Assembly (NCBI GenBank): GCA_033063855.1
Contig: CP093831.1
Coordinates: forward strand, 17,546,001 to 17,610,000
DNA: 64,000 nt
From: Smittia aterrima
Taxonomy: Eukaryota; Arthropoda; Insecta; Diptera; Chironomidae
Direction: 5' to 3'
The translations under genes and the position numbers were made by a program. The number at the start of each line of letters is the position of its first letter. Position 1 is the stretch's first letter. Below the pieces are notes generated by a model. It did no database searches. It saw only the letters and a program-made list of their open reading frames with translations, and had not been told where the DNA came from. Of the stretch, positions 12,588 to 23,477 are shown piece after piece.

Positions 12588-12755
12588 TTTCTTCGAACAT
12601 CATTAAATCAACAACCGCCACCATCAGACTGTGGAGAACATCGACATGGAAAGAATTTGGAACGAGCTAAGCAAATATATGATGAAAGCAAATTAGCATT
12701 CAGAAAACTTGTCGTTGAAGCAAAGCAATCTACTCAGCATGCCTCGAGGCAATAA
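12588..12755 (+). other. Open exon-like segment overlapping the start of the next CDS
   Basis: After a good acceptor (TTATGTTTCAG, ending at 12587) one frame stays open for about 55 codons. It reads as plausible charged protein (PPPSDCGEHRHGKNLERAKQ then IYDESKLAFRKLVVEAKQ) and stops at 12753-12755, 17 nt past the downstream ATG at 12739. No upstream start exon was found. It may be a translated leader ORF, a 3' exon of another gene, or chance. Confidence 0.3.
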
Positions 12756-12939
12756 AATCGTTCACCACAACCCAAGCTCAGTTTTTGGCGATGGAAAGTC
12801 TTATCAAGATATTAACGCGGAAATTTATTTTCTTTGCATTATTATGGCATCACTAATTACTTTGCTTATAATAATTGCATTGTCTTATATCGCTTACGAG
12901 AAATGGCAGCGTCATCGTGAGCTTCGTTTAAACTCTTGA
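12739..12939 (+). CDS. Single-pass membrane microprotein, copy 1 (66 aa, intronless)
   Basis: Starts at the ATG MPRGNK; an in-frame TTG further up is not used because both paralogues also start MP-x-G. The conserved core is KSYQDINAEIYFLCIIMASL, then ITLLIIIALSYIAYEKWQRH, ending in RELRLNS. A hydrophobic helix of about 23 residues is followed by YIAYEK and a basic tail. A core of this form also occurs at 14883-15028 and 18318-18173, so this is a family rather than a random ORF. In the paralogues an intron splits the Gly just before the RSY motif; here the equivalent GDGKSY is continuous, so the intron was lost or this copy came through RNA. Function unknown. A small regulator or subunit of a membrane complex would fit the size, but that is inference. 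Confidence 0.65.
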   Translation: MPRGNKIVHHNPSSVFGDGKSYQDINAEIYFLCIIMASLITLLIIIALSYIAYEKWQRHRELRLNS

Positions 12940-14754
12940 AAACTCTTCCTTGCATCGAGTGCAAGATAAATGTGATGTAAACCTGGAAAATTTCTACAAG
13001 AGCTTCTCATAAAATTTAAGATTACATTAAAAACAAAATGTTTTCCTAGAGAACATTTTCTGCGAGAAAATATTTTTTATATTAAGCTCAAGTGATTGAA
13101 TGTCTTAAGAGCTCTAAAATGCTCAATCCGACGGAATTCGTTGAACTCACTCTTGAGACCTTTTTATGGAAGTGAGAAATTCTTTGCTAATTGATTTTTC
13201 ATTACTCTTGAAGTTTCTAGACAAGAAGAGAATGCATTTCATTTTCTCTTAGCTTTCGTTTAACTCCGTAAAATTCCTTCGAGTCTATCATCTCCTCCTT
13301 TGACTTTAAAGATTTTACTTTTCAGATTAACGAGCTCAATGTTAGGAAATTAAAACTTCTTTAAGATTTTTATCGAATTTATTTTTGATAAACATTTATA
13401 CAAAAATTGTGACGTATCTTCTAAAGATTCCTTATAAGCGATCGAACGTAGCGAAAGTTCCCAGATTGATCAAAATATTTCTTCGTCTGTCTTAATGTCA
13501 ATAAAGATTTATCATGTTTTATGATATTACCGATTTGATGTTTACTTTTTTCTTCAGATGAAGTTTGTGAATGTTCGAAAAAGTTTATTTGAATCAACAG
13601 GTTTTCTTGTTTGAGCTTTTCCAAAAGAGTTTCTCAAACCTTTCTAAAATTTCCTTCGTTTCACAATTTTGTTTCGTTTTCCAGAGAGTTTTCCGAGTTT
13701 TCCATTGAATCGACTTCCAGAGCTTTCACTGAAATTTCCATTGAGAAAAATCTTGAGGAAAAGTTTCAAAACGAACGATTTGGCGCAATATTTCAACAGC
13801 TTCAGAAAGTTCATCGGTTTAGTCTCAATTTAACATCCAACCGATTAGTTGGTGGAATCAAGAGCTTTTCCAATTTTATTGGATTATTGAAAAAGAAACT
13901 TAAGAGAAAATTGTGGTTTAAGAGGTTGGAGAAGTTTTAAAAATGTTTCAATAGTTTTCTCTCTTTTGTTTAATTCTTCGCGAAACTTGGAACTTAAATC
14001 GTTTGGATTAAACTTTAAAGTGAATCGCTCAGATTTTTACCAGAGCAAAAGACAAAAGAATTGCATGAGTGCTTGCAGCTGTCTTAAAATTAATTCCAAA
14101 GACTTTTAAATCTTCGAGCGAGAAAATTTCCTGCTGCAGAGATTCGATAATGTTTCCTCAATTCGGTTTGCCACGTAAAATCAGGAAACGTTAAAGAGCG
14201 AACACTTCGGGAAATGAAAATTATCGAAAGAGGTTCTTGAAATTGTTTGATTTCTAAGATGAGGAGAAAGAAAATTGAGAAGAGATTAAATTGTAAAGTG
14301 TCAACAATGAACTAATCTCACTTTCCGCTTTCAGTTTCTTCCTAATCCCAAGCCAATTATCATCATCGAAATCTTAAAAGCTTTCCACTGAATTAAATTT
14401 TATTATTTTACGGATTGAGCTTTTTCTGCTTCATTCAAACTTTCGTTTAAATTTCTTTTGATGTGGAATCTTTCGAGTGAAAGGAAAGGAAAATTTTTTC
14501 AGCTCAATCAAGAAAAGTGAAAGTTCAAGAAAAACGAAACTTTCTAAAGCTAATGTTGTTGATCTTTTAATTTAACCCGTGACGAATATTTTACAAAAAA
14601 AAGGGAAAAGTTGCCTTAACAATTAAAACTTTGTCACGTAAAAAATTAATTTGCTGTTTTAATTTTGGATTTAATTAGGCAAACGCTTATTAAAACCAAG
14701 AGCATGGTTTAATAAATAATTTCTTGGGATAAAAGAGAGCAAATTCGTTTTAAA
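12940..14754. other. Intergenic, no supported gene
   Basis: A 109-codon open frame at 13611-13940 contains no ATG and is rich in Phe, Ser and Lys as expected from AT-rich DNA. Nothing else is supported. Confidence 0.55.
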
Positions 14755-15028
14755 ATGCCAGTCGGGGGTCGTCTCGCTGGTAAAGCAGGATATTCGCAAG
14801 GCTACCAAGGACAAGGTAATTTATTAGTTTAATTATCTCCGACTGTGGAGAAATAAATTTCAATTTTTCACTTCGAGCACAGGACGTTCCTACAATGACA
14901 TCAATGAAGAAATCTACTATTTGAGTATCTTCATGGCGAGTCTGATTGCATTGCTGATATGCATGGCACTCTTTTACATCGCTTACGAGAAATATCACAA
15001 GAAGAGAGAATATTTTATCAATGTGTGA
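14755..15028 (+). CDS. Single-pass membrane microprotein, copy 2 (68 aa)
   Basis: Exons 14755..14815 and 14883..15028 are joined across a 67-nt GT-AG intron in phase 1. The protein begins MPVGGRLAGKAGYSQGYQGQ and continues GRSYNDINEEIYYLSIFMAS, a hydrophobic LIALLICMALFYIAYEK, then YHKKREYFINV. The short Gly-rich N-terminal part, single transmembrane helix and basic tail match the copies at 12739 and 18173. The second exon is 146 nt, exactly the length of the equivalent exon of copy 3. No signal-peptide cleavage site is evident, so the helix probably acts as a signal anchor. I do not recognise the family. Confidence 0.75.
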
Positions 15029-18000
15029 ATTACATTTTCGGAGAAAAATGTTATTTTCAGCATTTTTCGCTTCAAGCGATGTCAGTTGTGATTAGATTCG
15101 TCCGAGAACTGCTACTCTCTCTTCATAAATGTAATCCGATTCCACAGTTAAACTAACCAAGTTTAGCTTTAAATTATTCGCAGGTGGAAGAAGTCTCACC
15201 GGCAAACATCACGATATAGGTGAAGGAAGTTAATTTTTATATTCTCTTCACGTAGCATTCGTTAGAAAAAAACCCTTCATATGGACCACTGTTAATCGAT
15301 GTTAAACAAATATTTCTGTAAAAGATTTTATTAAACTTATCAATGTTGAAAAAAGAAATAAATGTTTGAAGCTCGTGCAGACGATGATAACGATTTTTAC
15401 AGTTCTCAGTCCACAAATTTTTATTGCTTTTCAGGTAAAGAATGAAATTTGCTCCCTTAGATGACTCTTCTTTCATTTTGAGAAGCTTTGATGATTTATA
15501 TTAACTGAAAGTTTCTGTGGAAACGACATTTGGACCGATCAAACTCAAGTGAGGACTTTGACAAAAAGGTGGACGATGTCAGTGTCCTTTTATCAAAATT
15601 TGTTTGGACCGCACTTCCTGGAAGGTTAAAATCATTTGAAAAATGAAGCTTTAAGCTTAAAGCTTATCCATTAGACACCGACAGAGATTCATCGCCCAAG
15701 GAATTACATTCCAACGATTTCTTCAAGGTTAGGCCTTTGTGCCCTCAAATGCTCTTAAACAAACAAAAACATCAAATGATATTGACACGTTAACAAATCT
15801 TTGTTTGTAGCAAAATATAATGGCCTTAGGTGAAAATTTCATTTGCGATTTTGATGTTGCGGATTTATGGAGCAAGCTTTTCACGCAGAAATCTGCTTTG
15901 TCATCACAGTCTGTAACTCCGCGGGTGTTTTTAGATTAGCTCTCAAAGCCAAATTATTGCTAGTCGGAATTTTTGTGGCGGTTTTGCTTTTGACTTTCTC
16001 TTCCATACATTTCTTGCTTAGCTAAAATATATAAGAAGGAAATTTTTGGTCTTTTCCTGTAATCTTGACTGCAATTCTTCCCTTCTAAGCTTAACGGAGT
16101 TGTGTACTGAAAAACTTTGTAAGTTGAAGTATTCCTTCAGTTAAGAGCAAACAATCAAACGTTGCATCGTCAGAGAAAATGAATAATATCAGCAATGAGC
16201 AGACAAATAAGTTCACTGCGACAGTTCTGATTCATCGCGAAGTTGAGCAGAGAACTCCAAAGATTGCAGGTCGTAAATTACGAGAACTGTCATCAGAAAG
16301 TTTTATCGTTTGGTTAGATCACTTGAGCAATTTAATTTTCAACAGAACTTTATTAAATTTAATCATCATGACACGCTTCTACAATGTTCATTACAACTCT
16401 CATAGCTTTATCTCGCACATCTCGGTAAATAAAGCAAACAAATCCCATGTTACGTAACAAGAGAGCTTAATTTATTGTAATCTCCCTGCGGGACTGACTC
16501 CATCGAGTCGAGTAAGAGCTCGAATAACTGCAATCGAGAAACAAACAAGAAAGTTTCTTTTTGAACAAACAATTCAAGGAAAAGATTTCTGCAATTCTGC
16601 TTGGATAATGTTTGCACATTCAGTTTATTGAACTCTTTTGTATTCATAGAAAAATTATCTGATTAAATAAACATCAAAACAACTTTTGTAGGCGAACTCA
16701 AAGGAGAAAGAATCTTCTTCTCTTTTATGAGTGAAATTATTCTTGCCACGCTCGGTTGCGTTAGAAGAAGATAAAAGCTTCAGCCTCATAACATAACTTA
16801 AAACAATCACCTCATAGAGATTATTTACTTCAGATGATAAAAGCAAAATGTGATTCAGAGATGATAAGCTCGAGGATTCTCTACGGAAATAACTAAAAAA
16901 TATTAAAGTAATTTGTCGTGAAAGCTTCCAATTTAGAACCAGGAAACTTTTTGTTATCAAAAGGTTCTCGAGCTGTAACAATAATGTTCACGCTTCGATG
17001 GTTTCCCTCAACTACTTAAAATAGAATTGAATTGGGAAACTTTGGCTTCCTACGTCAAGCCATAAGCTACTGCGGAAATCAAACACCATACAGCTATTCA
17101 ATCTATCATTTCAAAAGCTTTTGAAAAGCTCCACTGAACAAAGTTTACCGTTTAAATTATTCATCACTATCGCGGCTGAAAAAATTTTCTTGGATTTGTG
17201 ATTGAGTTATTTTACAAATTTTTAATAAAAATTTATAATTTATTCCAAAATCATTGGGAATAAGAATTCTCTGATGAGCTAACATCTGGAAAATTTGGAA
17301 GATTTATGAACCGGATATCAAAGTCAACGAAGCAGCTTTGCCTGTGGAAAATTTTCAGAAAATTCACATTCAGCGAGTTTACAACTTTTTATGTCGATTC
17401 GTGTCAACATAATTTTTCTTCTTCCAATTATTTGCACTTCGATGAGCTTTGCTGAGGAGGAATAACAAAACGAAAGTTTTTGAATTAATCAACTTCGAGA
17501 ATTTATTCTCTGAACTCTCGTTTAAATCAAATTGCGATGCTTTAAAGCTCGGGACAAACATTGTCGAACTAAATTGGATTTAAATTGAAATTACTTTCAA
17601 CTGATTTCCTTCAACACTTAACATAATTGCCAAATCGTTCTCACTTAAGTGAATGCAAATTTCATTCTTCTCGCTTGCAAGAGCTTTCTATTACCTAAAT
17701 TGGAAAACTTTTCGATAAAAAGAAAATTTCATTAACTCATTGCTTGTCAAATTTGCTTTTAACTTTTTTTCGCTGAAGATCTTCGTCCCGGATCTAAGCT
17801 AAATGAAATGAATTTTTAACTCTACCAAGACAACTCATTTATGAAGAGAAAGCTCAAAATGTGAAGCTAAGTAAAGGAAAAACTTTTCTTCCCGTAATGT
17901 CTCTCAACAATTTTTCCTTATCTCGTTTGCGAAATTTAATTTAATAATAAAAAAAACTTTATACACTAATTTGACTTTCTAAGAACTTTTCTCCATTCAG

Positions 18001-18172
18001 ACTGAAAAGAATAAATTTCGCTTCACACATTCTGTGAGCTTGTGAGTATTAATGTTTTGTGATGATAATAAAAACTCTATTGACGTTGGCGGAGAGATTC
18101 GAAAAGTTTTTGTTTCATTTCTGTCGTCATGATGTCTGTTCACATGTTCATCTGTTTTCCATTAACTGTCTC
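15029..18172. other. Mostly intergenic, with one orphan exon-like piece
   Basis: At about 15184-15220 (+) a 13-codon piece, GGRSLTGKHHDIG, is bordered by AG and GT and resembles the Gly-rich first part of the neighbouring microproteins. No matching core exon follows. A TATATAAG box near 16027 precedes a 92-codon ATG ORF at 16179-16457 (MNNISNEQTNK...) that has no recognised similarity and is not called. The rest shows nothing. Confidence 0.45.
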
Positions 18173-18528
18173 TCAAGCGTTGATGAAGTACTCTCGCTTT
18201 TTCTGACATTTTTCATAGAGAATGTAAAGCAGCGCTAGACCAATGAGGATTAGAATCAAAACTGCCATTGCAATTGACGTAATCCAAAGCTCATCGTTGA
18301 TATCTCCATAAGAGCGGCCTAAGTCAATTCAAGAGATAAAGGTCCATTAGTAAACTCTGCTTCTCCTCTTAATCTTATCAACCCATCATGAAAAATTAAT
18401 TATTAAAGTCTTACCATTATTGCTGAAGCCAGTGGAGTACCCGCTCTTGGCAACACGTCCGCCTTAATTAATTTGAAAATAAAATGAAGGAAATATTATG
18501 CTTGAATCTCGTTCTCACCGCTGGGCAT
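18173..18528 (-). CDS. Single-pass membrane microprotein, copy 3 (67 aa)
   Basis: Three exons: 18528..18519 (only 10 nt, MPSG), 18462..18415 and 18318..18173, all GT-AG and in phase. The product reads MPSGGRVAKSGYSTGFSNNG, RSYGDINDELWITSIAMAVL, then ILILIGLALLYILYEK and CQKKREYFINA. The tail KKREYFIN is identical to copy 2 (14755-15028), and the GRSYxDINxE box and YEK are kept. Compared with copy 2 there is an extra intron after the first Gly. The opposite orientation to copies 1 and 2 shows that the family spread by more than simple tandem duplication. Function unknown. Confidence 0.75.
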
Positions 18529-21461
18529 GTTTCTTGGTTGAAATTCACAATCTCCAGAAGCGATTTAATTTATTGAAAGCTTCCAAGCTCTTCTCATAAA
18601 AATAAATTCTTTATCGAGATAATTAATTTGAGCAAAAACATTTTGGATCATCCATCGAGTTTTTATTGCTTTTGATTCATCAGTGAGACTAATGATTCTT
18701 CACTTCATTTATCAATATAAAACTTTTTGTTGAGTTCGTTCACAGTTTTCTTTGATCTAATGATTAAAGCATTGATTTGTTTTCTCGTTTTCTCTCAGAA
18801 CTTTAAGATTTTATTGCTTAACTTTGATTTAATGAGGAAACTTTTATTACGAAACGAGACGAGATACTTTCACCTTGAATTGATGAAGGCTAACTGAGAT
18901 GGAATCTCTAAACAAAAATGATTTTCGAATGGAAAGTCAATGGAAGGTTGAGAAGCTTTCACTCGGAAGGAAAAGTAAAAGAAGTAAAAGCTTGTCTTAT
19001 TTTATTGTTTTAATAAGAATAACAAAGCAGTTTTCTGCTCATACAAATTGTATGATACAATCCAAGAGAATAATAAAAAAAATTATTCATAAAATCGATT
19101 TGCAATGAAATTATCAACAGTTGGCTTTTAAATCATTTTTAATGCTATTGATATTGTCATGAGATGAGAACTTTCGCATTCACCATTAACAAAAATGATA
19201 ATTACAATTAAAATAAATTTATATTCTTGTTCTCATTCCCAAATTTAATTGCTCAACTATTCCACTTAATTTCGTCGACACAAGAAGCAATTTAAATTTT
19301 ATTCGCCTAGACATGAATTCAATTAATTCTGGAATTCATTGATTGCTCAGAAAAGCTTCGAAAAGCGATTCGTTCGACCCTAAACTGAAACGCGAGACTT
19401 TTGACGTAGATTGTCGCACAAACGAGCAACATCTTGGGAAAACATCAAATTTCAAATGCGGAATAAGATGAGTGATGGGAAGCTCTCGTTATTGAACGAG
19501 CCTTGAATAAATAAAGCAATGTCTTCCATCGTTTTAGATTTCAAAAAGCCAAAGCGTCATTCTAGCAATTTTACCTGGAATTTTATGAATTTCATTTCAA
19601 AATCTCGACGTGATAGCGTTGAACAAATCCTTTTGAAGTCTTCAATTGTTTGAGGGCGATTCAGCTAATTCCGTTTCTAATTGCTCGACTAAACAATTTT
19701 CCTGAAGAGCAACGCAAACATTGTTCCGGTGGTTAGTCATCACTCAGGTACACACCCGCGAATAAACAAAAGAAGGAAATGAAGCGGATAAAATCTGGCA
19801 AATATCCATTTCGGAAATGAAAGATGTGATTTGCTTAAGGACAGGGATGAAGAAACGAGTCTTCTAAATGAACAAGCAATAAGAGTCCCTGAAAAATGAT
19901 TATAGCATTTGTTCGTTCACAATTGTCTCGTTGGTGCGACATTCTCAATAAATTGTGTACATAAAAAAATTGCTTACATTTGCCATCAAAATTCAATAGA
20001 ATTTTTTTACTGCTTGGCGCCAATCGAGTCGAATGAATGCCTTTGGGAAGAAATACAAAATAAGGCTCATCATATTCCCAGAAAAGGAAATTCAATCGAA
20101 AGACGCTTGAAAAGCGATGAGAAAATCGAATCATGTCGAGTCGTTTTATCTCTGATAGGGCGTAAGAAACCAAGAGATTCAACAAGGTATGTCAAGTTAA
20201 GCTTGAGCTTTGTAGTGAATTCATCAGCAGAAATGAAATTACAAGATTTTCTGTCGTGTCAAGAAATAAATTTCTATTCATCCTGTGCTGCGATGAATTT
20301 TGAAGATTTCGAAGTGTCGTCGACGACATGAAAAGAGCTCAAAAGCTCACTGGATTACAAGTTACAGAAGTGATGAAGCTAATTTCATATTTAATGAAGA
20401 TTCCGCCTTCCCACAAAGGCGAATTCTATTGAGTCATGTTTTGAGGATGAGACTTCATTACTCGAATTGAATTCCTGACTTTCAATTTCCTTTTTTGTTT
20501 CAAGGCGTCTTTTTCTTCTTTCTCTGTCGCTGTCTCGACCCAAAGTTCTCCAATAAATCGTCAAAGGTTGCGTAGGAAATCCGCTTTGGAAATAGGAGTC
20601 GAAAAGAATTTGAATAAACGTTTCACGACTTCCCTAACGACACAACCTCCAAGTGATGTCAAGCTTCCGTTTAAGTTAAAATCAGGAGGAAATCCTTCTT
20701 CGAAGTCTTAAGTAATTGATGAAGCTTCAAGACTTCAAGAATCAGCAGGAATCTTCATTCACTCCCTTCCCATTTACAATTCAAATGTAAATGTCACACT
20801 ATGAGAAAAAGAAAGAGACGAGGACTTTGTTCACGTATCGCTCATCAGCAAGAAGAAGAAAGCAAGCATCTGATCCATTTGTCTTGATTCGAACCATTGC
20901 GAGAATAGTTTCCCAAGTCGTTTCCTTATTTGAAGGGCGAGGATTTAATGAAATGTGAAAGCCACAAAAACATTCGGTGATTACTCGTCGCTTAAAGAAG
21001 TTTTCGACAAGTTAGAAGAAAAAAACTTTGTCGTCGCTTCTTCTTCTTGTTCAGGTCTCATGTCAAACATTTCCACCAACTTTCAGAGTTTCTTGCTTCT
21101 TGATGACACTCTCAAGCGTTTAGGATTTAACGGAATGTTTCATCTCAACCAGATTCAAATATCGTAAAGAAATGAAATTTCTGCGTACGATTTGATTTGT
21201 TCACATGGGAATGTGAATTTGCCTTTTTTTTTTGTAAAAGCTCTCTATTCATTTTCTCTTCATACACACTTTATCCGTAGCTTATTCGAGTAAGAGATTA
21301 GTATTTATACTTAAGAACTATATTTTATTGATTGCGTGATTAATAAAATCAATTAAACAAGAAATGTTTTGGAAATGTGACATGGTCTCTTTGTCTCACG
21401 TCGATCGATTTCAACAATACTTCAAGCAGTTTCGTCTACAGAGTTGGTTAAATAAGTCACA
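18529..21461. other. Intergenic, no supported gene
   Basis: Open frames near 18.9, 19.9 and 21.0 kb are short or start at TTG/GTG, and show no motif. Presumably contains the upstream control region of the IR gene that starts at 21462. Confidence 0.55.
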
Positions 21462-23477
21462 ATGAGAAAAGTTATTTTAATATTCTGGATAGCAAGTGCA
21501 GTTTGCCAAATATCAATCGATGAAGAGGAAAAATGGAAATCGTTGTCTACGGCTTTTGAAAACGTAACGAGACATTTATTTCAATTGGAAACGAGAATGT
21601 TCATCAACAATTATGGCGTCGACTCAGATACGGTGACGTGGTTGATGCTTAGAAGTTTGAACAAGCGGGAAACGCCGTTTAGGCTTCAGAACTTTGAGAA
21701 AAGCGACAAAACAATTCTCATGGACGCTTCAGCATTCTTGACCTTCGACTCATTTGACAAGCTTCGTGATTTCAACTTGAAACTGATTTTGACAAACAGG
21801 TACTTCAAACCACTGCAACTTTTCGTTTATTGTGAAGGAGCTACGTTTAAGAAAGTCGACTCTTTGACCCAAGATATCAACAAAAAGTCATCAAATATTG
21901 CTGATCGATACATCTACATGCACGAAGACCAAGTTGGAAACGGTTTACTTCGAATGGACTACACTGACATCATCCAATACGAATACTTTTTGATTGATGA
22001 AAAGATATTCGTGAGGCTCATGACTTTTCTTTGGTTTTCATCCGAAAAATGTGGCAAACTGCATTTAGAGGAAATCAACAGATTCAACAAAGTCACAAAA
22101 AAATGGGAAAGTAACAAATTTTCGATGGAAAAGCTATTGGACTTTCATAACTGTGAAATTGCAACTGAGCCTAACTTTCTATTGGGGCCCTGGTTTTATG
22201 CAAGACACTTTAATCAAGTCATCATAACAGCGTTGAGTAATCATCTTAACTTCCGGTTCAAGGATATAAAAATAAAACCATTAGCCAGAGTTGCAGATGT
22301 CCCATCATCTCAAGCTTGTTACGACCAATTGATTGAAATAGACGGAAACAAGTAACTATCTTACATTTTTGTTTTAAATTCATTTGTTTATATTTTAAAT
22401 CCAACTAAAATTTATTTCTTTTAGCTCTTTGTTGGACAACCGTCTTTACTTTTTGACTTGGCCTGTGGACTACTCTCCCGTAAGATTAGCAGCCCCTCCA
22501 AGAGGATTCTATTCTGAGTACGAAAAACTGCTGATGCCTTTCGACTTCTTCACTTGGGTTTTAATCGCTTCAACGTTTGTAGCTGCATTCTCGACGATTC
22601 TGATTTTGTATTTCGTGAAACGATCGACAAGAGATTTCATCATTGGACCAAATGTCACGACTCCAACATTAAATGTTATTCAGATTTTTTTTGGAATTTC
22701 TCAATCAGTTTTGCCTCGAAGAAATTTCGCCAGATTCTTGACAATGATGTTCATCTTATTCTGCTTGATCATCAGGACCGCATGGCAAGGCAAGATGTAC
22801 GAGTTCATGCAGAAAGATGTAGCGAAACCTGAAGTTCTAACAATCGAAGAAATGATCGAGAAAGGTTACACATTTTACATGAACCCTGGCTTTGAATACT
22901 TTTATGCGGAATCGGAAATAGCAAAAAGGTTTTAAAACTTATTATTACCAAAAAATTAAATGAAATCTTTTTATATTTTAGGGGAATCGTTGCTGATTTG
23001 GATATTTCTTACTTTTTTAAAGAAATATTCGAAACCGATTTCAATGGAGTAATAGAAACTGAAAACTTTATGGAAGAATTAGCAGCAACTCGCACGAGAG
23101 GCCGTTTTGAAAAAAGATTGAGAAAGGAAATTCTTCACTTCAAAATCTGCGGAATAATTTTACCGTCTCATCATCATTTTGTGGGAATCCTCGATCTGAA
23201 GTCGCAACAGCTTTTCACCTCAGGGATCATCAAGCATTTCACAGAAGATGCAATGAAGTTTGAAGTACATGCTCAACAGTTGAAGTACTCGAGCGCTGAC
23301 GGACCAAAAGTTCTGAACATGATTATTCTAGGACCTGGATTTATGATTTGGTCGACAAGCTTGATCTTTACACTCATTGCGTTTTCATTGGAATGGCTAG
23401 TCACTTTGAAAGATTATATTCTAAGCAAATATATTTTTTCGTCATTTTTCCGACTTCAGCGAGGAGCTGGGCATTAG
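21462..23477 (+). CDS. Divergent ionotropic receptor (IR), copy A
   Basis: Exons 21462..22351, 22425..22928 and 22982..23477 give 629 aa; the donor of intron 2 (GTTTTA) is weak. A signal peptide (about residues 1-16) is followed by a divergent extracellular region of about 320 residues. M1 lies at about 335-362 (PFDFFTWVLIAS). Then come a pore and LPRRNFAR at about 393-400, M2 (MMFILFCLIIR, then WQGKMYEFM) and a C-terminal M3 (TSLIFTLIAFSLEW, about 582-600). This is the ligand-gated channel layout of insect IRs, which act in chemosensory dendrites, usually with co-receptors IR25a or IR76b. It stands alone, 18 kb from the IR cluster, and is the most divergent of the LPxRNFAR-type copies here. 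The clade is not assigned. Confidence 0.88.

Noticed and set aside
13611..13940. 109-codon open frame on the plus strand
   Set aside because: Starts at TTG and contains no ATG; Phe/Ser/Lys-rich composition as expected from AT-rich non-coding DNA; no splice partner and no similarity.
16179..16457. 92-codon ATG ORF with a TATA-like box 150 bp upstream
   Set aside because: No recognised domain, composition close to random, AATAAA inside the frame. Could be real but not supportable.
16655..16981. 108-codon minus-strand frame
   Set aside because: Begins at TTG, low-complexity Leu/Ser/Phe content, no gene context.
19835..20331. Opposed frames of 116 and 140 codons
   Set aside because: Two overlapping antisense frames, the plus-strand one starting at TTG, neither with motifs; typical of mutual shadows.
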